Positions 13,556 to 27,452 of a DNA stretch of 64,000 nucleotides are shown here, one piece after another. The stretch comes from Xylocopa sonorina. Taxonomy: Eukaryota; Arthropoda; Insecta; Hymenoptera; Apidae. The translations under genes were made by a program, and so were the position numbers. The DNA is taken from assembly GCF_050948175.1 (NCBI RefSeq), contig NW_027490091.1, positions 2,232,001 to 2,296,000 on the forward strand, in the 5' to 3' direction. Below the pieces are notes generated by a model. That model saw only the letters and a program-made list of their open reading frames with translations, was not told the origin of the DNA and did not search any database. Numbering within the stretch: position 1 is the first letter of the stretch; the number at the start of each line of letters is the position of its first letter.

Positions 13556-16500
13556 CTGCAAACGCTATTTCCTAGCAAGGAAGTGTCGCATTTACATTCA
13601 TTTGAAGTATAGATCAGATATACATAACACTGCACAATGAATATTATATGTTATCATGAAACATAGAAATGAGAGGCGATATCGCGATTTAAGAAGAATT
13701 AGAACACTATTGCTTCGATACGTAGACGTCTGCAAACGCTACTTCCAAGCAAGCAAGTGTCGCATTTACATTCTTTTGAAAGGAATACAAGGTATACATG
13801 ACACTTCGCAATGAATACTATATATTATAAAGAAACATAGAAATGAGAAGCGATATCGCGTTTTTAGAAGATATAGAACTCTAATGCCACGATACGTAGA
13901 CATCTGCAAACGCTATTTCCTGGCAAGGAAGTGTCGCATTTACATACATTTGAAGTGAATACGAGGTATACATAAGAGTCCACAATAAATATTATATCTT
14001 ATCATGAAACATAGAAATGAGATGCGATATCGCGATTTAAGAAGATTTAGAAGTTTATTGCTTCGATACGAAGACATCAGCAAACGCTATTTCCTAGCAA
14101 AGAAGTGTCGTACTTACGTTCTTTTGAATGGAATACGAGGTATACATGACACTTCGCAATGAATATTACATCTTATCAAGAAACGTAGATATGAGATGCG
14201 ATATGACGATTTAAGAAACATTAGAAAACAATTGCTTCGATACGTAGACACCTGCAAACGCTACTTCCTAGCAAGGAAGTGTCGCATTTACTCTTCTTTT
14301 GAATTGAATGCGAGGTATACGTAACACTGCACAATGAATATTATATCTTATCATGAAACACAGAAATGAGATGCGATATCGCGATTTAAGGAGCATTAGA
14401 ACACTATTGCTTCGATACGTCGACATCAGCAAACGCTATTTCCTAGCAAGGAAGTGTCGCATTTACATTCATTTGAAGTGTATGCCAGGTATACATGACA
14501 CTACTCGATGAATATTATATACTATCATGAAACATAGAAATGAGAAACCCTGTCGCGTTTTGAGAAGCATTAGAGCACTAACTCTACGATACATAGACAT
14601 CTGCAAACTCTATTTCCTGGCAAGGAAGTGTCGCGTTTACATTCTTTTGAAGTGAATACGAGGTACACATAACACTCCACAATGAATATTATATCTTAAC
14701 ATGAAACCTAAAAATGAGATGCGATATGACGACTTAAGAAGCATTAGAATTCTATTGCTTCGATACGTAGACATCTGCAAACGCTATTTCTTAGCAAGGA
14801 AGTGTCGCACTTACATTCTTTTGAGGTGAATACGAGGTATACATAACCTTCCTAAATGAATATTATATCTCATAATGACGCGTAGAAATAAGATGCGATA
14901 TGGCGATTTAAGGTGCATCAGATCTCTATTGCTTCGATACATAGACATCTGCAAACGCTACTTCCTGGCAAGGAAGTGCCGCATTAACATTATTTTGAAG
15001 TGAATAGGAGGTATACATAATACTGCACAATAAATATTGTGTCTTCTCGCGAAACATAGAAGTGAGATGCGATATCGCGTTTTAAGAAACATTAGAACTC
15101 TATTTCTTCGATACGTAAACATCTGCAGACGCTATTTTCTAGCAAGGAGGGGTCGCATTTACATTCTATTGAAGTGTAGTCGAGATATACATAACCATCC
15201 TCAATGAATATTATATCTTGTCACGAAACATAGAAATTAGATGCGTTTTTCGCGTTTCAAGAAGCATTAGGACACTATTGCTTCGATACCTAGACATCTG
15301 CCAACGCTATTACCTAGCAAGGAAGTGTCGCATTAACATTCATTTGAAGCGAATACGCGGTATACATAACACAGCGCAATGAATATTATATCTTATCATG
15401 AAACATAGAAATGAGATGCAATATCCCGTTTTAAGAAGCCTTAGATCTGTACTGCTTCGATTCGTGGACATCTGCAAACGCTATTTCCTAGCTAGGAAGT
15501 GTCGCATTTACATTCTTTTGAGATGAAGACGAGGTGCACAAGAAACTTCGCAATGAATATTACATCATATAGTGAAACATAGAAATGAGATGCGGTACCT
15601 CGTTTTAAGAAGCATTAGATCTCTATTGCAACGACACTTAGACATCTGCAAACGGTACTTGCTCTCATGGAATTGTCGTATTTACATTCCTTTAAAGTGA
15701 ATACGACGTATACATAACGCTCCACAATGAATATTCTGTCTTATCATGAAACATAGAAATGAGATGCGATATCGCGTTTTAAAAAGTATTAGAACACTTT
15801 TGCTACGGTATGTATACACCTGCAAACGCTATCTAATAGCAAGGAAGTTTAGCACTTATATTCTTTTGAAGTGAAACGATGTATACACAACACTCCACAA
15901 TGAATATTATATCTTATCATGAATCGTGGAAAAGAAATGCGATATCTCGCTTTAAGAAGCATTAGAACTCTATTGCTTCGATACGTAGACATCTGCAACC
16001 ACTATTTCCTAGCAAGGAAGTGACGCTTTCACATTCATTTGAAGTGTATGCGATCTATACATGACACTTCGCAATGAATATTACATCTTATCAAGAAACG
16101 TAGATATGAGATGCAATATGACGATTTAAGAAACATTAGAAAACAATTGCTTCGATACGTAGACACCTGCAAACGCTACTTCCTAGCAAGGAAGTGTCGC
16201 ATTTACATTCTTTTGAAAGGTATACGAGGTATACATGACACTTCGCAATGAATATTATATCTAATCATGAAACATAGAAATGAGATGCAATATGGCGATT
16301 TAAGAAGCATTAGAACTCTATTGCTTCGATACGTAGACATCTGCAAACTCTACTTCCTGTCAAGGAAGTGTCGCATTTACATTCTTTTGAAAGGAATACG
16401 AGGTATACATAGCACTCCACAGGGAATATTATATATTATCATGAAACATAGTAACGAATAGCTATATCGCGTTTTGAGATGCATTAGAACTCTAATGCTA

Positions 16501-19500
16501 CGATACGTAGACATCTGCAAACGCTATTTCCTTTCAAGGAAGTGTCGCATTTACATACATTTGATGTGAATACGAGGTATACATAACACTCCACAATAAA
16601 TATTATATTTTATCATGAAACATAGAAATGAGATGCGATATGGGGATTTAAGAAGCATTAGAACTCCATTGCTTCGATACGTAGACATCTGCAAACGCTA
16701 CTTCCAAGCAAGGAATTGTCGCATTTACATTCATTTGAAGTGCATGCGAGGTATACATGACACTACGCAATGCATATTATATACTATCATGAAACATAGA
16801 GAGGAGCAACGATGTCGGGTTTTGAGAAGCATTAGAGCACTAATGCTACGATACATAGACATCTGCAAACGCTATTTCCTAGCAAGGAAGTGTCGCATTT
16901 ACATTCTTTTGAAGTGAATATGAGGTATACATAACACTGCACAGTGAATACTATATCTTATCATGAAACATAGAAATGAGATGCGATATGGCGATTTAAG
17001 AAGCATTAGAACTCTAATGCCACGATACGCAGACATCTGCAAACGCTATTTCCTAGGAAGGAAGTGTCGCATTTACATTCAGTTGAAGTGTATGCGAGAT
17101 ATACATGGCACTTCACAATGAATATTATACATTATCACGAAACATAGAAATGAGTAGCGATACTGCGATTTGAGAAGCATTAGAACTCTAATGCCACGAT
17201 TCGCAGACATCTGCAAACGCTACTTCCTAGCAAGGTAGTTTCGCATTTACATTCTTCTGAAGAATACGAGGTATACATAACACTCCACAGTGAATATTAT
17301 ATATTATTATGAAACTTAGTAAGGAATAGCTATATCGCGTTTTGAGAAGCACCAGAACTCTAATGCTACGATACGTAGACATCTGCAAACGCTATTGCCT
17401 GGCAAGGAAGTGTCGCATTTACATACATTTGATGTGAATACGAGGTATACATAACACTCCACAATAAATATTATATCTTATCATGAAACATAGAAATGAG
17501 ATGCGATATGGCGATTTAAGAAGCATTAGAACTCTATTGCTTCGATACGTAGACATCTGCAAACGCTATTTCCAAGCAAGGAAGTGTCGCATGTACATTC
17601 AATTGAAGTGTATGCGAGATATACATGGCACTTCCCAATGAATATTACATATTATCACGAAACATAGAAATGAGAAGCGATACCGCGTTTTGAGAAGCAT
17701 TAGAACTCTAATGCCACGATACGCAGACATCTGCAAACGCTATTTCCTAGCAAGGAAGTGTCGCATTTACAATATTTTGAAGTGAATACGAGGTATACAT
17801 AACACTCCACATTGAATATTATATCTTATCATGAAACATAGAAATGAGATGCAATATGGCGATTTAAGAAGCATTAGAACTCTATTGCTTCGATACGTAG
17901 ACATCTGCAAACGCTATTTCCAAGCAAGGAAGTGCCGCATTTACATTCATTTGAAGTATAGACTAGATATACATAACACTGCACAATGAATATTATATCT
18001 TATCATGAAACATAGAAATGAGATGCGATATGGCCATTTAAGAAGCATTAGAAATCTATTGGTTCGATACGTAGACATCTGCAAACGCTATTTCCAAGGA
18101 AGAAAGTGTCGCATTTACATTCTTTGGAAGTGAATACGAGGTATACAGAACACTCCACAATGAGTATTATATATTATCATGAAACATAGTAATGAGTAGC
18201 GATATCGCGTTTTGAGAAGCATTAGAACTCTAATGCTACCATACGTAGACATCTGCAAACGCTATTTCCTGGCAAGGAAGTGTCGCGTTTACATTCATTT
18301 GAAGTGTAGACGAGGAATACATAACACTTCGCAATGAGTATTATATCTTATAACGAAACATAGAAATGAAATGCGACATCTCGTTTTAAGAAGCATTAGA
18401 ACTCTAATGCTACGGTACGTAGACATCTGCAAACGCTATTTCCTAGCAAGGAAGTGTCGCATTTACATTCATTTGATGTGTGTGCGAGGTATACATGACA
18501 CTTCGCAACGAGTATTATACATTATCATGAAACATAGAAATGAGAAGCGATATCGCGTTTTGAGAAGCATTAGACCCCTAATGCTACGATGCGTAGACAT
18601 TTGCAAACGCTATTACCTAGCATGCAAGTGTCGCATTTACATTCTTTTGAACTGAATACGAGGTATGCATAACAGTCCACAATGAATATTATATCTTATC
18701 ATGAAACATAGAAGTGAGATGCGATTTCGCGATTTAACAAGCATTAGAACACTATTGCTACGATACGTGGACATCTGCAAACGCTATTTCCTAGTAAGGA
18801 AGTGACGCATTTACACTCAGTTGAAGTGTAAGCGAGGTATACATGACACTTCGCAATGAGTATTATATATTATGATGAAACATAGAAATGAGAAGCGATA
18901 TTGCGATTTATGGAGCATAAGATCTCTATTGCTTCGATACGTAGACATCTGCAAACGCTATTTCCTAGAGAGGAAGTGTCACATTTACGTTCATTTGAAG
19001 TGTAGGCGAGGAATACATAACACTTTGCAATGAATGCTATATCTTATCACGAGACATAGAAATGAGATGCGATATCGCGTTTTAAGAAGCACTAGAACTC
19101 TATTGCTTCGATACGTAGACATCTGCAAATGCAATTTCCTAGCAAGGAAGTGTAGCATTTACATTCTTATGAAGTGAATGCGAGGGACGCATAATACTCC
19201 ACATTGAATATAATATCTTATCATGGAGCATAGAAATGAGAAGCGATATCGCGATTTAAGAATCATTAGAACACTATTGCTTCGATACGTAGACATCTAC
19301 AAATGCAATTTCCTACCATGGAAGTGTCGAATTAACATTCATTTGAAGTGTACGCGAGGTATATGTGACACTTCGCAATGAATATTATATCTTGTCATGA
19401 AACGTAGAAATGAGATGCGATATCGCGTTTTAAGTAGCATTAGAACACTATTGCCTCGATTCGAAGACATATGCAAACTCTATTTGCTAGCAAGGAGGTG

Positions 19501-19797
19501 TCGCATTTACATTCACTCGAAGTGAATACGAGGTATAAGTGACACTTCGCAATGAATATTATATCTTATCATGAAACATAGAAATTAGATGCGATACCCC
19601 GTTTTAGGAAGCGTTAGAGATCTAACGCCTCGATACGTAGACATCTGCAATCGCTATTTCCTAGCAAGTACGTGTCGCATGTACATTCAATTAAATTGTA
19701 TGCGAGGTATACATGACACTTCGCAGTGAATATTATATATTATCATGAAACATAGAAATGAGAAGCGATATCGCGTTTTGAGAAGCATTAGAAATCT
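13556..19797 (+). repeat. Irregular monomers with dispersed HOR fragments
   Basis: About 36 monomers with no dominant higher-order period. Pieces of the neighbouring HOR are recognisable: 13775-13920 resembles 9635-9775 (the tattataaagaaacatag variant), 16400-16540 resembles 1665-1800, and 18290-18660 resembles 12235-12600. One monomer at about 14115-14290 recurs at 16030-16205. Monomers between about 14870 and 15900 are more divergent than average (for example tcttctcgcgaaacatag near 15050), as expected for parts not recently homogenised. Confidence 0.85.
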
Positions 19798-22232
19798 AAT
19801 GCTACGATACGTAGACATCTGCAAACGCTGTTTCCTGGCAAGGAAGTGTCGCGTTTACATTCATTTGAAAGGAATACGAGGTATACATGACACTTCGCAA
19901 TGAATATTATATCTTATCAGGAAACGTAGATATGAGATGCGACATAACGATTTAAGAAGCATTAGAACTCTATTGCTTCGATACGTAGACATCTGCAAAC
20001 GCTATTTCCTAGCAAGGAAGTGTCGCATTTACATTCCTTTAAGGTGAATACGAGGTATACATAACACTGCACAATGAATATTATATCTGATCATGAAACA
20101 TAGAATCGAGATGCAATGTGGCGATTTATGAAGCATTAGATGTCTAATGCTTCGATACGTAGACATCTACAAACGCTATTTCCTCGCAAGGAAGTGTCGC
20201 ATTTACATTCATTTGAAGTGTATGCGAGGTATACATGACACTTCGCAATGAATATTATATATTATCATGAAACGTAGATATGAGATGCGATATGACGATT
20301 TAAGAAGCAATAGAATACTATTGCTTCGATACGTAGATATCTGCAAACGCTATTTCCTAGCAAGGAAGTGTCGCATTTACATCCTTTTGAAGTGAATACG
20401 AGGTATACATAACACTCCCCAATGAATATTATATATTATAATGAAACATGGTAATGAGTAGCGATATCGCGTTTTGCGAAGCATTAGATTTCTAATGGTA
20501 CGATACGTAGACATCTGCAAACGCTATTTCCTGGCAACGAAGTGTCGCGTTTACATTCTTTTGAAGTGAAACCGAGGTATTCATAACACTGCACACTGAA
20601 TATTATATCTTATCATGAAACATAGAAATGAGATCCGATATCGCGATTTAAGAAGCATCAGAACTCTGTTGCTTCGATACTAGATATCTGCAAACACTAT
20701 TTCCTAGCAAGGAACTGTCGCATTCACATTCATTTGAAGTGTATGCGAGGTATACATGACTCTTCGCAGTGAATATTATATCTTACCATGAAACATAGAA
20801 ATGATATGCGATATCGCGATTTAAGAAGCTTTAGAACTCTATAGCTACGATACGTAGACATCTGCAAACTCTATTTGCTAGCAAGCAATAGTCGCATTTA
20901 CATTCTTTTGAAGTGAATTCGAGGTTTACATGACACTTCGGAATGAATATTATATCTTATCACGAAACATATAAATGAGATGCGATATCGCGATCTAAGA
21001 AGCATTAGAACGCTATTGCTACGCTACGTAGACACCTGTAAACGCTATTTCCTAGCAAGCAATAGTCGCATTCACATTCTTTTGAAGTGATTACGAGGTA
21101 TACATGACACTTCGCAATGAATATTATATCTTATCATGAAGCATAGAAATGAGATACGATATCGCGTTTTGAGAAGCATCAGAACTCTATTGCTACGATA
21201 CGTAGACATCTGCAAACGCTATTTCCTGGCAAGGAAGTGTCGCGTTCACATTCTTTTGAAGTGAATACGAGGTATACATAACACTCCACAATGAATATTA
21301 TATCTTATTATGAAACATAGAAATGAGATGTAATATGGCGATTTAACAAGCATTAGAACTCTATTGCTTCGATACGCAGACATCTGCAAACACTGTTTCC
21401 TAGCAAGGAAGTGTCGCATTTACATTCTTTTGAAAGGAATACGAGGTATACACAACACTGCACAATGAATATTATATCTTATTATGAAACATAGAAATGC
21501 GATGTAATATGGCGATTTAAGGAGCATTAGAACTCTATTGCTTCGGTACGTAGACATCTGCAGACGCTACTTCCTAACAAGGAAGTGTCGCATTTACATT
21601 CTTTTGAAAGGAATACGAGGTATACATGACTCTTGGCAATGAATATTATATCTTATCATGAAACATAGAAATGAGAATCGATATGACGATTTAAGAAGCA
21701 TTAGATCACAATTGCTTCGATACGTAGACATCTGCAAACGCTACTTCCTAGCAAGGAAGTGTCGCATTTACATTCTTTTGACGTGAATACGAGGTATTCA
21801 TAACACTGCACAATGAATATTATATCTTACCATGAAACATAGAAATGGTATGCGATATCGCGATTGAAGAAGCTTTAGAACTCTACTGCTTCGATACGTA
21901 GATATCTGCAAACACTATTTCCCAGCAAGGAACTGTCGCATTTACATTCTTTTGAAGTGAATACGAGGTATACATAACACTCCACAAAGAATATTATATA
22001 TTATCATGAAACATAGAAATGAGATGCGAAATCGCAATTTAAAAAGCTTTCGAACTCTATTGCTTCAATACGTAGATATCTGCAAACACTATTTCCTAGC
22101 AAGGAACTGTCGTATTCACATTCATTTGAAGTGTATGCGAGGTATACATGACACTTCACTGTGAATATTATATATTATCATGAAATATAGAAATGAGAAG
22201 CGATATGGCGATTTAACAAGCATTAGAACTCC
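19798..22232 (+). repeat. 14-monomer higher-order repeat, copy 1 (2435 bp)
   Basis: Repeats immediately at 22233 with offset 2435 = 14 x 174 - 1. The missing base is a 1-bp deletion in one monomer (gatactagatatctgc near 20675), shared with copy 2. Useful markers are aaacgctgtttcctggc at the start, tttgctagcaagcaatag near 20870 and ctacgctacgtagacacc near 21010. I saw essentially no differences between the copies in the parts I compared. Confidence 0.92.
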
Positions 22233-24667
22233 AATGCTACGATACGTAGACATCTGCAAACGCTGTTTCCTGGCAAGGAAGTGTCGCGTTTACATTCATT
22301 TGAAAGGAATACGAGGTATACATGACACTTCGCAATGAATATTATATCTTATCAGGAAACGTAGATATGAGATGCGACATAACGATTTAAGAAGCATTAG
22401 AACTCTATTGCTTCGATACGTAGACATCTGCAAACGCTATTTCCTAGCAAGGAAGTGTCGCATTTACATTCCTTTAAGGTGAATACGAGGTATACATAAC
22501 ACTGCACAATGAATATTATATCTGATCATGAAACATAGAATCGAGATGCAATGTGGCGATTTATGAAGCATTAGATGTCTAATGCTTCGATACGTAGACA
22601 TCTACAAACGCTATTTCCTCGCAAGGAAGTGTCGCATTTACATTCATTTGAAGTGTATGCGAGGTATACATGACACTTCGCAATGAATATTATATATTAT
22701 CATGAAACGTAGATATGAGATGCGATATGACGATTTAAGAAGCAATAGAATACTATTGCTTCGATACGTAGATATCTGCAAACGCTATTTCCTAGCAAGG
22801 AAGTGTCGCATTTACATCCTTTTGAAGTGAATACGAGGTATACATAACACTCCCCAATGAATATTATATATTATAATGAAACATGGTAATGAGTAGCGAT
22901 ATCGCGTTTTGCGAAGCATTAGATTTCTAATGGTACGATACGTAGACATCTGCAAACGCTATTTCCTGGCAACGAAGTGTCGCGTTTACATTCTTTTGAA
23001 GTGAAACCGAGGTATTCATAACACTGCACACTGAATATTATATCTTATCATGAAACATAGAAATGAGATCCGATATCGCGATTTAAGAAGCATCAGAACT
23101 CTGTTGCTTCGATACTAGATATCTGCAAACACTATTTCCTAGCAAGGAACTGTCGCATTCACATTCATTTGAAGTGTATGCGAGGTATACATGACTCTTC
23201 GCAGTGAATATTATATCTTACCATGAAACATAGAAATGATATGCGATATCGCGATTTAAGAAGCTTTAGAACTCTATAGCTACGATACGTAGACATCTGC
23301 AAACTCTATTTGCTAGCAAGCAATAGTCGCATTTACATTCTTTTGAAGTGAATTCGAGGTTTACATGACACTTCGGAATGAATATTATATCTTATCACGA
23401 AACATATAAATGAGATGCGATATCGCGATCTAAGAAGCATTAGAACGCTATTGCTACGCTACGTAGACACCTGTAAACGCTATTTCCTAGCAAGCAATAG
23501 TCGCATTCACATTCTTTTGAAGTGATTACGAGGTATACATGACACTTCGCAATGAATATTATATCTTATCATGAAGCATAGAAATGAGATACGATATCGC
23601 GTTTTGAGAAGCATCAGAACTCTATTGCTACGATACGTAGACATCTGCAAACGCTATTTCCTGGCAAGGAAGTGTCGCGTTCACATTCTTTTGAAGTGAA
23701 TACGAGGTATACATAACACTCCACAATGAATATTATATCTTATTATGAAACATAGAAATGAGATGTAATATGGCGATTTAACAAGCATTAGAACTCTATT
23801 GCTTCGATACGCAGACATCTGCAAACACTGTTTCCTAGCAAGGAAGTGTCGCATTTACATTCTTTTGAAAGGAATACGAGGTATACACAACACTGCACAA
23901 TGAATATTATATCTTATTATGAAACATAGAAATGCGATGTAATATGGCGATTTAAGGAGCATTAGAACTCTATTGCTTCGGTACGTAGACATCTGCAGAC
24001 GCTACTTCCTAACAAGGAAGTGTCGCATTTACATTCTTTTGAAAGGAATACGAGGTATACATGACTCTTGGCAATGAATATTATATCTTATCATGAAACA
24101 TAGAAATGAGAATCGATATGACGATTTAAGAAGCATTAGATCACAATTGCTTCGATACGTAGACATCTGCAAACGCTACTTCCTAGCAAGGAAGTGTCGC
24201 ATTTACATTCTTTTGACGTGAATACGAGGTATTCATAACACTGCACAATGAATATTATATCTTACCATGAAACATAGAAATGGTATGCGATATCGCGATT
24301 GAAGAAGCTTTAGAACTCTACTGCTTCGATACGTAGATATCTGCAAACACTATTTCCCAGCAAGGAACTGTCGCATTTACATTCTTTTGAAGTGAATACG
24401 AGGTATACATAACACTCCACAAAGAATATTATATATTATCATGAAACATAGAAATGAGATGCGAAATCGCAATTTAAAAAGCTTTCGAACTCTATTGCTT
24501 CAATACGTAGATATCTGCAAACACTATTTCCTAGCAAGGAACTGTCGTATTCACATTCATTTGAAGTGTATGCGAGGTATACATGACACTTCACTGTGAA
24601 TATTATATATTATCATGAAATATAGAAATGAGAAGCGATATGGCGATTTAACAAGCATTAGAACTCC
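22233..24667 (+). repeat. 14-monomer higher-order repeat, copy 2 (2435 bp)
   Basis: Tandem copy of 19798-22232. Homology ends just after 24667, where copy 1 is followed by aaacgctgtttcc but this copy by aaacgctatttcc. Its right third (from about 23880) is also the first copy of the adjacent 7-monomer unit, so a half-length HOR was cut out of this unit and then amplified. Confidence 0.92.
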
Positions 24668-25097
24668 AATGCTACGATACGTAGACATCTGCAAACGCTA
24701 TTTCCTGGCAAGGAAGTGTCGCGTCTACATTCTTTTGAAGTGAATACGAGGTATACATAACACTCCACAATGAATATTATATCTTATTATGAAACATAGA
24801 AATGAGATGTAATATGGCGATTTCACAAGCATTAGAACTCTATTGCTTCGATACGGAGACATCTGCAAACGCTATTTCCTAGCATGGATGTGTCGCATTT
24901 GTATTCTTTTGAAAGGAATACGAGGTATACATGACACTTCGCAATGAATATTATATCCTATCACGAAACATAGAAACGAGATGCGATTTCGCGATTTAAG
25001 AAGCATTAGAACACTACTGCTTCAATACGTAGACATCTGCAAACGCTATTTCCTGGCAACGAAGTGTCGCATTTACATTCTTTTGAAGTGAGTACGA
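23880..25097 (+). repeat. 7-monomer higher-order repeat, copy 1 (1218 bp)
   Basis: Offset 1218 = 7 x 174 links this segment to 25098 and 26316. The landmark gaactccaatgct occurs at 24661, 25879 and 27097, exactly 1218 apart. The first part overlaps the right end of the 14-monomer unit. The new part (about 24690-25097) carries the markers gcatggatgtgtcgc and ctactgcttcaatacg. Confidence 0.9.
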
Positions 25098-26315
25098 GGT
25101 ATACACAACACTGCACAATGAATATTATATCTTATTATGAAACATAGAAATGCGATGTAATATTGCGATATAAGGAGCATTAGAACTCTATTGCTTCGGT
25201 ACTTAGACATCTGCAGACGCTACTTCCTAACAAGGAAGTGTCGCATTTACATTCTTTTGAAAGGAATACGAGGTATACATGACTCTTGGCAATGAATATT
25301 ATATCTTATCATGAAACATAGAAATGAGAATCGATATGACGATTTAAGAAGCATTAGATCACAATTGCTTCGATACGTAGACATCTGCAAACGCTACTTC
25401 CTAGCAAGGAAGTGTCGCATTTACATTCTTTTGACGTGAATACGAGGTATTCATAACACTGCACAATGAATATTATATCTTACCATGAAACATAGAAATG
25501 GTATGCGATATCGCGATTGAAGAAGCTTTAGAACTCTACTGCTTCGATACGTAGATATCTGCAAACACTATTTCCCAGCAAGGAACTGTCGCATTTACAT
25601 TCTTTTGAAGTGAATACGAGGTATACATAACACTCCACAAAGAATATTATATATTATCATGAAACATAGAAATGAGATGCGAAATCGCAATTTAAAAAGC
25701 TTTCGAACTCTATTGCTTCGATACGTAGATATCTGCAAACACTATTTCCTAGCAAGGAACTGTCGTATTCACATTCATTTGAAGTGTATGCGAGGTATAC
25801 ATGACACTTCACTGTGAATATTATATATTATCATGAAATATAGAAATGAGAAGCGATATGGCGATTTAACAAGCATTAGAACTCCAATGCTACGATACGT
25901 AGACATCTGCAAACGCTATTTCCTGGCAAGGAAGTGTCGCGTCTACATTCTTTTGAAGTGAATACGAGGTATACATAACACTCCACAATGAATATTATAT
26001 CTTATTATGAAACATAGAAATGAGATGTAATATGGCGATTTCACAAGCATTAGAACTCTATTGCTTCGATACGGAGACATCTGCAAACGCTATTTCCTAG
26101 CATGGATGTGTCGCATTTGTATTCTTTTGAAAGGAATACGAGGTATACATGACACTTCGCAATGAATATTATATCCTATCACGAAACATAGAAACGAGAT
26201 GCGATTTCGCGATTTAAGAAGCATTAGAACACTACTGCTTCAATACGTAGACATCTGCAAACGCTATTTCCTGGCAACGAAGTGTCGCATTTACATTCTT
26301 TTGAAGTGAGTACGA
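25098..26315 (+). repeat. 7-monomer higher-order repeat, copy 2 (1218 bp)
   Basis: Nearly identical to the copies on either side, with all seven monomers in the same order and no length change. By eye it differs from copy 1 mainly in single bases (for example attgcttcgatacgtag near 25712, where the older copy reads attgcttcaatacgtag). Confidence 0.92.
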
Positions 26316-27452
26316 GGTATACACAACACTGCACAATGAATATTATATCTTATTATGAAACATAGAAATGCGATGTAATATTGCGATATAAGGAGCATTA
26401 GAACTCTATTGCTTCGGTACTTAGACATCTGCAGACGCTACTTCCTAACAAGGAAGTGTCGCATTTACATTCTTTTGAAAGGAATACGAGGTATACATGA
26501 CTCTTGGCAATGAATATTATATCTTATCATGAAACATAGAAATGAGAATCGATATGACGATTTAAGAAGCATTAGATCACAATTGCTTCGATACGTAGAC
26601 ATCTGCAAACGCTACTTCCTAGCAAGGAAGTGTCGCATTTACATTCTTTTGACGTGAATACGAGGTATTCATAACACTGCACAATGAATATTATATCTTA
26701 CCATGAAACATAGAAATGGTATGCGATATCGCGATTGAAGAAGCTTTAGAACTCTACTGCTTCGATACGTAGATATCTGCAAACACTATTTCCCAGCAAG
26801 GAACTGTCGCATTTACATTCTTTTGAAGTGAATACGAGGTATACATAACACTCCACAAAGAATATTATATATTATCATGAAACATAGAAATGAGATGCGA
26901 AATCGCAATTTAAAAAGCTTTCGAACTCTATTGCTTCGATACGTAGATATCTGCAAACACTATTTCCTAGCAAGGAACTGTCGCATTCACAATCATTTGA
27001 AGTGTATGCGAGGTATACATGACACTTCGCTGTGAATATTATATATTATCATGAAATATAGAAATGAGAAGCGATATGGCGATTTAACAAGCATTAGAAC
27101 TCCAATGCTGCGATACGTAGACATCTGCAAACACTATTTCCTGGCAAGGAAGTGTCGCGTCTACATTCTTTTGAAGTGAATACGAGGTATACATAACACT
27201 CCACAATGAATATTATATCTTATTATGAAACATAGAAATGAGATGTAATATGGCGATTTCACAAGCATTAGAACTCTATTGCTTCGATACGGAGACATCT
27301 GCAAACGCTATTTCCTAGCATGGATGTGTCGCATTTGTATTCTTTTGAAAGGAATACGAGGTATACATGACACTTCGCAATGAATATTATATCCTATCAC
27401 GAAACATAGAAATGAGATGCGATTTCGCGATTTAAGAAGCATTAGAACACTA
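26316..27452 (+). repeat. 7-monomer higher-order repeat, copy 3 (incomplete)
   Basis: Third copy, matching for about 6.5 monomers. It diverges near 27450: copy 2 continues actactgcttcaatacg and this copy actatttcttcgatacgg. A few private substitutions are visible (for example aatgctgcgatacg near 27110). Confidence 0.88.

Noticed and set aside
16615..16917. 100-codon + strand ORF, and the similar 62-100-codon ORFs at 1880, 5708, 7813, 10204, 12309, 16267, 18371, 34541, 43514, 45074, 55802, 57540, 59278 and 61016
   Set aside because: All are one to two satellite monomers read in one frame. They arise because 174 is a multiple of three, they have no promoter or family resemblance, and they differ between monomers as the DNA does.
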